Shown one piece after another: positions 8,063 to 16,521 of a stretch of DNA of 33,554 nucleotides (position 1 is the first letter of the stretch; each line of letters begins with the position of its first letter). The position numbers were made by a program, and so were the translations under genes. The notes beneath the pieces were generated by a model. The model saw only the letters and a list, made by a program, of their open reading frames with translations, had not been told where the DNA came from and searched no databases. The stretch comes from Haliscomenobacteraceae bacterium (GTDB lineage: Bacteria; Bacteroidota; Bacteroidia; Chitinophagales; Saprospiraceae): assembly GCA_947501115.1 (NCBI GenBank), contig CANMVX010000041.1:1-33554 (forward strand). Reading direction: 5' to 3'.

Positions 8063-8896
8063 ATGTTTCCATTGCAATCTCTACCTTTTATTATTTTTCT
8101 TTCCATTTTCATTACCTCATGTACTGAAATACCCCCTGTTATCACCCCCATTGATGCTTCACCCATTGGAAATGAATTGGAGACAGCCAATGTTTTGATC
8201 GAAGAATTTGGTGGCGTTCGTTGTGTAGGCTGTCCGGCAGGTCATAGCCTGATTAAAGAGTTAAAAGGGATTTACAAGGATAAATTAATCGTAATATCTG
8301 CACATACAGGCTCATTTTCCATTCCTTATAGTGAAAATAAATTTGATTACCGCTTACCTGAAAATGACCAGCTTGTTAATGAACTGGGGAAACCAGTGGG
8401 TTATCCAGTGGCTACCATCAATAGAAAACTTTTTGATGGTGAATTATCCAGAATGCTGTCTCCAACACAATGGCCCGGTTATTTAGCTAAAGTTACTTCC
8501 CAAAAAACATTGTTGAAACTAGAACTTACTGCTTCCTTTTCAGAGGTATCTAACAAGTTATCCGTTACTACCAATATTAAATTAAGCCGGGACACCTCTT
8601 TTTCTGACTTATTTTTAAGTGTTCTTCTAGTGGAAGATGAAATTACTGACTTCCAACTAACGCCTACAGGTAAACAACCAAATTATGTTCATCAAAATGT
8701 AGTAAGAACCTGGCTAACCCCATCATCAGGGATTTTATTGTCAAAATTATCTACCACCGACAATTTGGTATATAACTTTAACCCCTCAATTCCCGCCATT
8801 TGGAACGTTAATAATATACGCCTCATTGGTATTTTGCATAAAAAAGAAGCAAATAATTTTGACGTTTTACAAGTAATTGAAAAAAAATTAAAATAA
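8063..8896 (+). CDS. Omp28-like outer membrane lipoprotein with CxxC motif
   Basis: 277 residues. A lipoprotein signal ends in ITSC (C20 lipidated), so it is probably anchored in the outer membrane. Residues 43-150 look like a thioredoxin-like Omp28 domain: VLIEEFGGVRCVGCPAGHSL carries C54-x-x-C57 at the place of a thioredoxin active site, followed by KLIVISAHTG and a PVGYPVATINR loop with a cis-proline-like position. The C-terminal half (about 150-277) is a beta-rich domain. Omp28 was first described from Porphyromonas gingivalis as a surface protein, and its biochemical role is unclear. The gene starts one base after the barrel gene stop. The CxxC makes it a plausible redox client of the TlpA-like protein encoded next door. 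Confidence 0.82.
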   Translation: MFPLQSLPFIIFLSIFITSCTEIPPVITPIDASPIGNELETANVLIEEFGGVRCVGCPAGHSLIKELKGIYKDKLIVISAHTGSFSIPYSENKFDYRLPENDQLVNELGKPVGYPVATINRKLFDGELSRMLSPTQWPGYLAKVTSQKTLLKLELTASFSEVSNKLSVTTNIKLSRDTSFSDLFLSVLLVEDEITDFQLTPTGKQPNYVHQNVVRTWLTPSSGILLSKLSTTDNLVYNFNPSIPAIWNVNNIRLIGILHKKEANNFDVLQVIEKKLK

Positions 8897-8923
8897 ACAA
8901 CGAAGTAAAGGGAACAAAAGTCA

Positions 8924-8954
8924 TTGTGCTCAACATACTGATATGTTAACTTTA
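8924..8954 (+). promoter_or_regulatory. Candidate promoter for the papain-like protease, with palindrome in the spacer
   Basis: TTG (8924-8926) lies 20 bases before TAACTTTA (8947-8954), an imperfect fit to the Bacteroidota consensus. A perfect inverted repeat, AACATA-CTGA-TATGTT (8932-8947), fills most of the spacer and may be an operator. The ATG follows at 8990. Confidence 0.35.
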
Positions 8955-8989
8955 TTTACTTATTTGTTTAATTTTTTAAATCCATTACC

Positions 8990-10117
8990 ATGAAGACTCC
9001 ATTTTTTTTAATTCTTGCTTTCTGCATAGGATTTTTAAACACAGGTTTTGCCCAAACCACTTCTGATCCATTACAGCAATTTTACAGAAGAAGAGATGTT
9101 GCCAAAATAGACCAATCTCTGACCACCATCGGAAAATCAGCATTAGATGAAGATAAGAAGTTCTTTTCAAGCATCAGAAATGTAACCTTTACTATAGAAC
9201 CTAACCTCACATTAAACAGACCTTTAAGTCAATTAGCCGGTACGATTACTCCTGGAGGAGATAATTCATCAGAATTAAAACTTCAATTCGAAAGAATCAA
9301 AGCTGAAATTCCTACTATTCAGAAAGAATTTGAAGCAAGAAAGTTTGTTTGGAATCTTGACTATTTTATTGATTTAAGACTTATAGACTGGAAAAAATTA
9401 TTAATGGGTGCTTCTGGCTGCACTGTTAATACAAGCTATCTTACTCCTGTAAAAGATCAGTTAAGTTGCGGCAGTTGCTGGGCATTTTCCGCTGCTGCAA
9501 CCTGGGAACATTCTTATAAGAAAATCTTTTCCTCTGCTGTAAATCATAATCTCTCCGAAGAGGATATGGTAAACTGCGGAAAAACCTGTGCTGGTGATGA
9601 TGCAGGCAGTTGCTCTGGTGGCCATACGTTTAAAGCTTTCGATTACATTAAATGTTTCAAGGTTGCAACTGAAGCCAATTACCCATATACGGCAACAAAT
9701 GCCGCTTGTATGGCAAAACCAAAAACTTACGGAGCTTTTTTTAATGGTCAAGTTGGAACCAATGTAAGTTTTCCAACCACTGATCAGGTAAAAGCAGCTA
9801 TTACCTTATATGGAGCGGTGACAACTTATGTTTTTGCAAGAAGTTGGGGTTCTTATGGAACTGGCGTTTTAAATGCTATCCCTAATGCCGCAGTCACTAC
9901 CTACACCTATACAGGAAGCGATGGAAGGACTTATGCCTGTGGTGCTAATTATATCAATCATGCCGTTACCATTGTTGGTTGGTGTGATGCAAAAAATGCA
10001 TGGATCATAAAAAATTCATGGGGTACTGACTGGGGATCTTATGGTGGCTATGCTTATGTAGCTTACAACACCTATAATATTGCAAAATATGTATATTATG
10101 TTGTTCCAAGACCATAA
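8990..10117 (+). CDS. Secreted papain-family (C1A) cysteine protease
   Basis: 375 residues: signal peptide (1 to about 22, ending GFAQ), a helical prodomain-like region (about 25-135) and a complete peptidase C1A domain (about 140-370). Catalytic residues are all present: oxyanion Gln157 (PVKDQ), nucleophile Cys163 in CGSCWAFSA, His324 in INHAVTIVGW and Asn342 in IIKNSWGTDWG. Conserved Cys residues (C160, C196, C200, C208, C222, C240) suggest disulfides and maturation outside the cytoplasm. No T9SS sorting domain is seen at the C-terminus, so it is likely periplasmic or released another way. The next gene downstream encodes a chagasin-like inhibitor of exactly this protease class. It is followed by its own terminator at 10137. 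Confidence 0.95.
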   Translation: MKTPFFLILAFCIGFLNTGFAQTTSDPLQQFYRRRDVAKIDQSLTTIGKSALDEDKKFFSSIRNVTFTIEPNLTLNRPLSQLAGTITPGGDNSSELKLQFERIKAEIPTIQKEFEARKFVWNLDYFIDLRLIDWKKLLMGASGCTVNTSYLTPVKDQLSCGSCWAFSAAATWEHSYKKIFSSAVNHNLSEEDMVNCGKTCAGDDAGSCSGGHTFKAFDYIKCFKVATEANYPYTATNAACMAKPKTYGAFFNGQVGTNVSFPTTDQVKAAITLYGAVTTYVFARSWGSYGTGVLNAIPNAAVTTYTYTGSDGRTYACGANYINHAVTIVGWCDAKNAWIIKNSWGTDWGSYGGYAYVAYNTYNIAKYVYYVVPRP

Positions 10118-10136
10118 TGGTTAAATTCCTTCACAT

Positions 10137-10171
10137 AAAAGCGGAGAGATTGGCTATCTTTCCGCTTTTTT
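10137..10171 (+). terminator. Rho-independent terminator after the papain-like gene
   Basis: AAAAGCGGA (10137-10145) pairs with TCCGCTTTT (10161-10169), with further AGAT/ATCT pairing in the loop, and the structure ends in a T-run. It lies 19 bases past the protease stop. Confidence 0.85.
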
Positions 10172-10198
10172 GCGTATAATAGGGTTTAATTAATTTCG
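10169..10198 (+). promoter_or_regulatory. Candidate promoter for the chagasin-like gene and dinB
   Basis: TTTG (10169-10172), 18-base spacer, TAATTTCG (10191-10198): a good fit to the Bacteroidota consensus, 38 bases before the ATG at 10237. The -33 TTTG is formed by the end of the T-run of the upstream terminator, so the two signals overlap. Confidence 0.55.
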
Positions 10199-10236
10199 TT
10201 TTATTCAATGATGGTTAAAGCTTAAATACTACAATT

Positions 10237-10647
10237 ATGAATGCTATCTCCTTCTTAATATCCATTACCATTTTTACTTATTCCTGCTCTTCCTCGCAAA
10301 AACCAGCCATGAAAGATACTTTCTCAACAGAAGGATGCCCAGAAAACATAAGTATTAAATTAGGGCAAACCTACACACTCAAATTACCCGCAATTGAAGG
10401 AACTGGTTATTTATGGATTCCTACATCATCGGCGCTCTTATCGTGGGATGAGGAGGAGAAATATGAAAAAGCAATAACTGATTCCAATGAAAATAAACCC
10501 GAAATGGTAGGTTCTGCAACTCGGCAAATTTTAACATGCAAAGGATTGAAAACAGGAAGTTCCCAGATAGTCTTGGAATATATGCGTCCCTTTGGCAGCA
10601 GGAAACCCGAAAAATTATGTCAATTCACCGTAAATGTCACCCCCTGA
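10237..10647 (+). CDS. Chagasin-like (I42) cysteine protease inhibitor lipoprotein
   Basis: 136 residues with a lipoprotein signal ending TYSC (C17). The mature part has the three inhibitory loop regions of the chagasin/I42 fold in order: IEGTGYLW (53-60, equivalent to NPTTGYxW), the VGSATRQIL segment (91-99, equivalent to the GxGG-type loop) and YMRPFGSRKP (115-124, equivalent to RPW/RPF). Chagasins block papain-family proteases by inserting these loops into the active-site cleft. The upstream neighbour, 119 bp away, is a C1A protease, so this is probably its cognate inhibitor, anchored in the envelope where it could guard the cell against its own protease. The gene has its own candidate promoter and its 3' end overlaps dinB by 14 bp. 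Confidence 0.85.
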   Translation: MNAISFLISITIFTYSCSSSQKPAMKDTFSTEGCPENISIKLGQTYTLKLPAIEGTGYLWIPTSSALLSWDEEEKYEKAITDSNENKPEMVGSATRQILTCKGLKTGSSQIVLEYMRPFGSRKPEKLCQFTVNVTP

Positions 10648-11713
10648 AATAAGAAAAATCATTCATATTGATATGGATGCCTTTTTTGCCTCCGTTGAAC
10701 AAAGAGATGATCCTTCTTTGAGAGGGAAACCAATAGCGGTAGGTGGAGGTGGTAACCGCGGTGTAGTTGCCTCTGCTTCTTATGAAGCCAGAAAATATGG
10801 CGTTAAATCGGCTATGCCAGGAATGCTTGCGCGTAAAAAATGCCCCCAAATTATTTTTGTTAGAGGTAGTTTCGACAAATACAAGGCGGTTTCAAAAGTC
10901 ATTCGAACGATATTTCACGATTTTACAGACTTAGTTGAACCACTTTCTCTGGACGAAGCTTATCTCGATGTCACACACAATAAACTTTCCTTACCGTCGG
11001 CCACATTGATCGCCATGGAAATTAGGAAAAGAATTGAATTAGAAACTGGGCTAACTGCTTCCGCTGGAGTTTCTTACAATAAATTTTTAGCTAAAGTCGC
11101 CTCTGATGTCAATAAGCCGAATGGTATAAAAGTAATCACTCCCGTTGAAGGGCCTGATTTTTTAAAACAACTATCCATCTCACGCTTCCATGGAATAGGT
11201 AAAATAACGGCTGAAAGGTGCAAAAGAATGGGCATTTATAAAGGTGAGGATTTATTAAAATGGTCTCAACAAGACTTGACGAAGGTATTTGGTAAGGCAG
11301 GATCTTATTATTATCAAATAGTTAGAGGGGATGACCGACGATTGGTAAATCCAATCAGGCACCGAAAATCTATTGGTACTGAAAAAACATTTTCTGAAGA
11401 TTGTAGCGATCTCCATTTTTTGGAACTAACGCTGGAAACCCTCTGCGAAAAATTATTCCGTTTTATGGATATCGACGATAATTTTGGTAAAACAATCACA
11501 ATTAAAATCAAGCATTTTAATTTTGTCCTTGAGACAAAAAGCAAAACATTTACAACAGAACTGAATGATTATCAATTACTTTATACTGTTGCTGAAGGAT
11601 TAATGAAGGAACTTACTGGCGAAATTTTCTCGATCCGCCTTTTAGGTGTTTCCGTTTCCAACTTAAAAAAAGAACAAACAATGGTTGGGGTTCAGTTGAC
11701 GCTTGATTTTTAA
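10634..11713 (+). CDS. dinB: DNA polymerase IV (Y-family)
   Basis: 359-residue error-prone translesion polymerase acting in DNA damage tolerance. Catalytic metal ligands are visible: D13 in IIHIDMDAFFASVEQ, and D107/E108 in PLSLDEAYLDVT. ASAGVSYNKFLAKVASDVNKPNG is the Y-family palm signature, and RFHGIGKITAERCKRMGI is the thumb HhH element. The C-terminal little-finger domain ends with QLTLDF, a beta-clamp-binding motif at the extreme C-terminus. The ATG at 10634 lies inside the end of the chagasin-like gene (14-bp overlap, different frame). No other start codon precedes HIDMD, so translation is probably coupled. No LexA/SOS box was recognised. Confidence 0.97.
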   Translation: MSPPEIRKIIHIDMDAFFASVEQRDDPSLRGKPIAVGGGGNRGVVASASYEARKYGVKSAMPGMLARKKCPQIIFVRGSFDKYKAVSKVIRTIFHDFTDLVEPLSLDEAYLDVTHNKLSLPSATLIAMEIRKRIELETGLTASAGVSYNKFLAKVASDVNKPNGIKVITPVEGPDFLKQLSISRFHGIGKITAERCKRMGIYKGEDLLKWSQQDLTKVFGKAGSYYYQIVRGDDRRLVNPIRHRKSIGTEKTFSEDCSDLHFLELTLETLCEKLFRFMDIDDNFGKTITIKIKHFNFVLETKSKTFTTELNDYQLLYTVAEGLMKELTGEIFSIRLLGVSVSNLKKEQTMVGVQLTLDF

Positions 11714-11734
11714 ACAGCACCCACTGAACCCCAA
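11685..11734. terminator. 12-bp perfect inverted repeat between convergent dinB and xylA, possible bidirectional terminator
   Basis: TTGGGGTTCAGT (11685-11696) is exactly complementary to ACTGAACCCCAA (11723-11734), with a 26-base loop. The left arm lies within the last codons of dinB and the right arm in the 34-bp gap before the xylA stop. There is no clear T-run on either side, so the terminator call is tentative. Confidence 0.5.
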
Positions 11735-11747
11735 TAAGTATTATAAT

Positions 11748-13085
11748 TTAAATATATTGATTTAAAATATTTTCAAATAGCTCCTGCTTTCCACTTTTTT
11801 GAATAGGATCGGCAGAAGATCCGGCTAATTTATGCAAGTCTTCCAGGGATAATTTTCCCTTTTCAAAAAGGGCGCCATCACCAGAATCAAATGAAGCATA
11901 TCTTTCATTTCTAAGCGAAACGTAGGCAGATTTATTGATTATTTTGTCCGCAGCAATGAGCGCACGCGCGAAAGTATCCATGCCTCCAATATGTGCCAGG
12001 AACAAGTCTGTATTATCTGTAGAATTTCTTCTTATTTTGGCATCAAAATTGACGCCCCCACCTTGAAATCCACCCGCTTGAAGAATAACGAGCATAGCTT
12101 CCGTCAACTCACCCAAATTATTGGGAAACTGGTCGGTATCCCAACCATTTTGATAATCACCTCTATTGGCATCGATGCTACCAATCATATTATCGGCTGC
12201 GGCAACCGTTAATTCATGCTGAAAAGTATGCAGAGCAAGGGTCGCATGATTCACCTCAATATTCAATTTAAAATCATTCTCAAGCCCATTTGCCTTCAAG
12301 AAACCTATTACGGTAGCGGAATCATAATCATATTGATGTTTAGTAGGTTCTGCTGGTTTTGGCTCGATGAAGAAATGTCCTTTAAAGCCTTGACTTCTTG
12401 CATAATCTTTAGCTGCATGAAGGAAAGTAGCCAAATGCGCTACCTCTCTTTTCATATCTGTATTTAGCAAGGACAAATATCCCTCTCTTCCACCCCAGAA
12501 AACATAGTTTTCAGCACCGAGCTGAATAGAAATATCTAAGGCATGTTTAACCTGAGCGGCGGCATAAGCAACGACGGAAAAATCGGGATTTGTTGATGCA
12601 CCATTCATATATCTTGGATGGCTAAAAAGATTAGCTGTTCCCCAAAGAACTTTAACCCCGGAGGCAGCCATTTTCTCTTTGGCATAATCTCCGATAAACT
12701 GTAATCTTTTCTCAGATTCCACCAAAGAATGACCCTCTTCAATCAAATCAAAATCGTGAAAACAAAAGTAGGGTGCCTGAATCTTTGTTATAAATTCGAA
12801 AGCAGCATCCATTTTATCCTTTGCCCTATCCATTGGATTACTGGCATTCAACCAAGGCATATTCCTGGTTGGCATACCAAACGGGTCAGCACCATTTCCA
12901 CAAAAGGAATGCCAGTAAGCTATCGCAAATCGAAAATGATCAGCCATTGATTTTCCAGAGATAAGCTGTTCTGGATTATAATATTTAAATGCGAAAGGAT
13001 TATCTGAATCTTTACCTTCAAAAGGTACAAATTCAACTTCCGGAAAAAAGGTTTTAGCACCCGTCAATACATTTTTTGAACTCAT
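11748..13085 (-). CDS. xylA: Xylose isomerase
   Basis: 445-residue cytoplasmic enzyme converting D-xylose to D-xylulose, metal-dependent. Family signatures: [14 protein letters not shown] near the N-terminus, [10 protein letters not shown] with the catalytic His, [17 protein letters not shown] with metal ligands, [20 protein letters not shown], and [20 protein letters not shown]. The length matches the class II enzymes of Bacteroidota. The start codon overlaps the xylB stop by 4 bp (ATGA), so the two are translationally coupled. It is the last gene of the nucleotidase-xylB-xylA operon and converges on dinB. Confidence 0.98.
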   Translation of the reverse strand: MSSKNVLTGAKTFFPEVEFVPFEGKDSDNPFAFKYYNPEQLISGKSMADHFRFAIAYWHSFCGNGADPFGMPTRNMPWLNASNPMDRAKDKMDAAFEFITKIQAPYFCFHDFDLIEEGHSLVESEKRLQFIGDYAKEKMAASGVKVLWGTANLFSHPRYMNGASTNPDFSVVAYAAAQVKHALDISIQLGAENYVFWGGREGYLSLLNTDMKREVAHLATFLHAAKDYARSQGFKGHFFIEPKPAEPTKHQYDYDSATVIGFLKANGLENDFKLNIEVNHATLALHTFQHELTVAAADNMIGSIDANRGDYQNGWDTDQFPNNLGELTEAMLVILQAGGFQGGGVNFDAKIRRNSTDNTDLFLAHIGGMDTFARALIAADKIINKSAYVSLRNERYASFDSGDGALFEKGKLSLEDLHKLAGSSADPIQKSGKQELFENILNQYI

Positions 13086-14566
13086 TGTAGGTTGTTTTTA
13101 AGTGTTTGTCTCCATTTTAATGCCGCTGCGGATAAAGCATCAGAAACAGGTTCTGGATGAAAAGTATGGATTGATTCTGTTTGTCCGACTGCTTCTGCCA
13201 ATGATGTATAAAATCCACAACCAAAGGCAGCGCCTCTTGCAGCTCCCTCGGCACCATTTGTTTTAACTATTTCAATGGAGCAGGAAGAAATATTAGAAAG
13301 CGTTTGAGAAAAAATAGCAGATTGGAACAAGTTATCATTCCCCACTTTTATTCGATTTGCCTGAATGCCCATTTCATTTAAAATAGACATACCATATTGA
13401 AAGGAGAAAGCAATGCCTTCCAGGGCAGCGCGGATAAAATGATCCGATGTGTGTCTATTAAAATCCAGCCCTGAAATAGAGGCTCCTAATTGTTTATTTT
13501 TTAAAATTCTTTCTGCCCCATTTCCAAAGGGAATAATGGTTAATCCATCAGAACCTTCAGGGATTCCGGCAGCTACCTTCTCCATTTCCGCATAAGACAA
13601 AAGCCCCTTTCCCCATTGGTTTTTCAGCCAGCTATATAATATTCCCGTTCCATTGATACAAAGTAACACCCCAATTTTAGGATCATTTATTGTGTAATTC
13701 ACATGGGCAAAAGAGTTAACCCTCGACTCGCTGTCAGGTATAATTTCATTGGCCACGGCATATACCACGCCAGAAGTTCCACCTGTTGCCGCAATTTCAC
13801 CAGGTTCTAAAACACCAAGAGACAATGCATTATTTGGTTGATCTCCAGCTCTATAGGCCACTGGAATTCCTTCCGGGAGTCCCAATAAATTAGCAGCTTT
13901 TTCCGACAGAAAACCTTGTTCCCCAAAAACATTGGTAATTGGCGGAAGTAACGTAGCTGGTATTTGCCAGTGCTCCAACAGTTCAATTGAAATTTCTTTA
14001 TTTTTAAAATCCCAAAAAACACCCTCTGATAATCCAGTGATGGTGGTATTTTTTTCACCAGTCATACACCAGGCCAGATAATCTCCTGGTAAGAAAACAG
14101 TTTTAATTTTCGCAAAAATTTCAGGCTCATTTTCCTGCACCCATCTTAATTTTGATGCTGTGAAATTGCCCGGGGAATTTAATAAATGAGACAGGCAATA
14201 GTCCGATCCTAAAGCATTAAAAGCTAGTTCCCCTTGAGAGACCGCTCTCGAATCACACCAAATGATAGAAGGTCTCAAAACTCCCCCCTCGCCATCCAAA
14301 CAAACCAGGCCATGCATTTGATAAGCAATACCAATACCCTTTATTTCACTTGAATCAATACCCGTTTGAGCCAATAATTTTCGGGAAACTTTCTGACAAT
14401 TTTCCCACCATACTTTTGGGTCTTGTTCAGCAAATCCAGGTTCTGGAGAATCAATCGCCATTTCCGAATCAGGATATTGGCAAGTACCCAACAATACCCC
14501 TGATTCCGTATCAATGATGGCAGCTTTAATGGAAGAACTGCCTAAATCAAACCCAATGCACTTCAT
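13082..14566 (-). CDS. xylB: Xylulokinase
   Basis: 494-residue FGGY-family carbohydrate kinase that phosphorylates D-xylulose, the second step of xylose use. The N-terminal phosphate-binding loop is [28 protein letters not shown] is typical of xylulokinase; the catalytic base is probably D242 in [24 protein letters not shown] and [11 protein letters not shown] are the C-terminal ATP-site elements. Length is normal. It lies 14 bp after the nucleotidase-like gene and overlaps xylA by 4 bp. Product and context agree, so this is more secure than a generic FGGY kinase call. Confidence 0.96.
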   Translation of the reverse strand: MKCIGFDLGSSSIKAAIIDTESGVLLGTCQYPDSEMAIDSPEPGFAEQDPKVWWENCQKVSRKLLAQTGIDSSEIKGIGIAYQMHGLVCLDGEGGVLRPSIIWCDSRAVSQGELAFNALGSDYCLSHLLNSPGNFTASKLRWVQENEPEIFAKIKTVFLPGDYLAWCMTGEKNTTITGLSEGVFWDFKNKEISIELLEHWQIPATLLPPITNVFGEQGFLSEKAANLLGLPEGIPVAYRAGDQPNNALSLGVLEPGEIAATGGTSGVVYAVANEIIPDSESRVNSFAHVNYTINDPKIGVLLCINGTGILYSWLKNQWGKGLLSYAEMEKVAAGIPEGSDGLTIIPFGNGAERILKNKQLGASISGLDFNRHTSDHFIRAALEGIAFSFQYGMSILNEMGIQANRIKVGNDNLFQSAIFSQTLSNISSCSIEIVKTNGAEGAARGAAFGCGFYTSLAEAVGQTESIHTFHPEPVSDALSAAALKWRQTLKNNLQ

Positions 14567-14580
14567 TTTTTCTATTTAAT

Positions 14581-15126
14581 TTACCTCACAGGCTCATTTT
14601 CTAATTCCTTTTCAAAAAACAACTTCACCTCATTCCAATTATTCAATCTAATATATCCATTTTCATTGATATTATGTGATGCTGAAAATAATAATCCAAG
14701 CCCGTCGAAAGTTTTCAGATTGTGGACATGATCATCAATCATATAATCTGCTTTGATAATAGATTTATCACCACAAAATACAAATTGCTTCCATGAAATG
14801 AAGGGTAAATGTTTTTGTAACCAATGATATTTATCAATTAAGGAATGTGGAAATTCCTGGGCTGCCGTCACTATGAATAAATCAAAATGAGTGTTTAACC
14901 ACTCCACTACCTCGGCAGCACCCTCAAAAATGGGTAAATCCAAAAAAAATCCTGGTTCAAAAAGATAGTTTCTGAAATTTTCTGCCCCTTTGACATTGTA
15001 AAACTTTCTGCCCACATAGTCCTCCGGATTTGGAACAACGTTATACTGTTCCACATAGAGAGAAATAAAACGGTCATAAATATTTACAATCACCTCATCC
15101 ATGTCCAAAGCAATCTTTTTTTTCAT
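14581..15126 (-). CDS. NT5C-like 5'(3')-deoxyribonucleotidase (HAD superfamily)
   Basis: 181-residue HAD phosphatase with the NT5C layout: nucleophile and acid in IALDMDEV (D8, D10 from this start), motif II Thr in FIVTAA, and motif IV in DYMIDDHVHNL. NT5C-type enzymes dephosphorylate nucleoside 5' or 3' monophosphates, but many bacterial members are uncharacterised. Start choice: the frame can be extended to a TTG at 15147 and an ATG at 15135, but family members begin just before the first motif, so the ATG at 15126 is preferred. It appears to be the first gene of the xylose operon, 14 bp before xylB, which raises the possibility that its substrate is a sugar phosphate rather than a nucleotide. 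Confidence 0.85.
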   Translation of the reverse strand: MKKKIALDMDEVIVNIYDRFISLYVEQYNVVPNPEDYVGRKFYNVKGAENFRNYLFEPGFFLDLPIFEGAAEVVEWLNTHFDLFIVTAAQEFPHSLIDKYHWLQKHLPFISWKQFVFCGDKSIIKADYMIDDHVHNLKTFDGLGLLFSASHNINENGYIRLNNWNEVKLFFEKELENEPVR

Positions 15127-15206
15127 CCTGTACATTTTGATGAACAATATAGAGGGAATTTAACAAAAACAAAGGGCATAACTACAAAATTAATATAGGT
15201 ATAAAC

Positions 15207-15238
15207 CGAAAATAAAATTAACTTGTTAGTGTATCAAA
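15207..15238 (-). promoter_or_regulatory. Candidate promoter of the xylose operon
   Basis: On the minus strand, TTTG (15235-15238), 20-base spacer, TATTTTCG (15207-15214). A second -7-like TAATTTTG sits at 15185-15192. A small inverted repeat, TAAC-TT-GTTA (15219-15228), lies between -33 and -7 and could be an operator, but it is short. Confidence 0.45.
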
Positions 15239-15245
15239 ATAAACA

Positions 15246-16103
15246 ATGAATTATAGGTCTGTATCTCATATCTTGGAAAGTAGTATTATTGACATGGGTT
15301 CTTTTCAGGTAAAACAACCTTTACCTACGCAAAAAGTACCCCAGATCAGTCCTTTTTTATTGCTTCATCATTTTGGGCCTATAAAAGTTGAACCCGGATT
15401 TGACCCCATTGATCTCGGTCCACACCCTCACAGAGGATTCGAGCCGGTGACCTTCCTTTACCAGGGTGGCATAAGACATAAAGATAGCTTAGGGAATGAA
15501 GGTATTTTGGAAGCGGGTGATATTCAATGGATGACAGCGGGTCGCGGCATTATTCATAGTGAGCGGGCAAGTGATTTCTTTATAGAAAATGGGGGGACTA
15601 TTGAAGGTATTCAGCTTTGGGTAAATTTACCTGCCCAAAATAAAATGACACAACCTAAGTATCAGGAGATTAGAAAAAATGACATCCCAATCATTGCGGA
15701 AAACAAGGTAACACATCGTCTGGTAAGTGGTAACTGGAATGGGCAAAAAGGAATCGTTGATACTTTTAGCCCTATGATTATTATACAGACAAGCATTTTA
15801 TCTGGTGGGAAAACTTACATCCCAATACCCGAAAATTTCAATGCCTGCATTTATATTTTATCAGGTAAAATAATATTGAATGATAATTTTGATTACCCGG
15901 CTGGAAAAATGATTTACTTAACTAACCAAGGAGAAGGTATAGGCATTGAAGGCCTTGCAGACACCGAAATACTTGTTTTATGCGGTGAACCCATTGAAGA
16001 ACCCTTAGCTCAATACGGTCCGTTTGTTATGAATTCTCAAACAGAAATTATGGAAGCGATGAGAGATTACCAAATGGGAAAGATGGGTTTTTACATCGAT
16101 TAG
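15246..16103 (+). CDS. Pirin family protein
   Basis: 285-residue bicupin, cytoplasmic (no signal peptide). The N-terminal cupin has the full pirin metal site: H60 and H62 in GPHPHRGFE, and H104 and E106 in GIIHSERAS. These correspond to the iron ligands of human pirin and E. coli YhhW. The C-terminal cupin (about 165-280) is degenerate, as usual. Some pirins have quercetin 2,3-dioxygenase activity and others act in redox sensing, so the physiological role cannot be assigned. It diverges from the xylose operon, with a muconolactone-isomerase-like gene downstream. Confidence 0.93.
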   Translation: MNYRSVSHILESSIIDMGSFQVKQPLPTQKVPQISPFLLLHHFGPIKVEPGFDPIDLGPHPHRGFEPVTFLYQGGIRHKDSLGNEGILEAGDIQWMTAGRGIIHSERASDFFIENGGTIEGIQLWVNLPAQNKMTQPKYQEIRKNDIPIIAENKVTHRLVSGNWNGQKGIVDTFSPMIIIQTSILSGGKTYIPIPENFNACIYILSGKIILNDNFDYPAGKMIYLTNQGEGIGIEGLADTEILVLCGEPIEEPLAQYGPFVMNSQTEIMEAMRDYQMGKMGFYID

Positions 16104-16189
16104 TTTATAAAAATAAATTAATTGAAAAAAATCAACTAAATTTAAATAATTATTCGTTAATCAAGAATTAAAGGTTAAATCCATACTCG

Positions 16190-16486
16190 ATGAAGAAGCC
16201 TTTTATGGTAGAATTTGAATTGCCAGAGGAATTTGATGATGATTTCATCGCTTTAATACCAAGTCAGCGCTTGCATATCGACGAATTATTGGCCGTTGGC
16301 AAAATTCGCTCTTATGCACTATCATTGGATCGGTCGGTTTTATGGGTGGTCGTTGAAGCTCAATCGGAGTTTGAAGTAATGGAAATCATTGCCAATATGC
16401 CCTTAGCAGATTACATGCATCCATTTGTGTCAGAGTTAATGTTTTATCATACTGCGGAAAAGTTAATGCAATTTTCACTGAACTAA
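16190..16486 (+). CDS. Muconolactone delta-isomerase-like small protein
   Basis: 98 residues with the layout of the muconolactone isomerase family, a dimeric ferredoxin-like alpha+beta barrel: MVEFELPEEFDDDFIALIPSQ as strand and helix, GKIRSYALSLDRSVLWVVVE as central strands, then a helix and LMFYHTA as the last strand. Muconolactone isomerase acts in the beta-ketoadipate pathway, but no other genes of that pathway are here, so a catalytic assignment is not supported. It lies 86 bp after pirin and 35 bp before the SPOR-like gene. Confidence 0.65.
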   Translation: MKKPFMVEFELPEEFDDDFIALIPSQRLHIDELLAVGKIRSYALSLDRSVLWVVVEAQSEFEVMEIIANMPLADYMHPFVSELMFYHTAEKLMQFSLN

Positions 16487-16521
16487 ATGTTCAAACTTTC
16501 CTGCGATTAGCCCCCATTATC

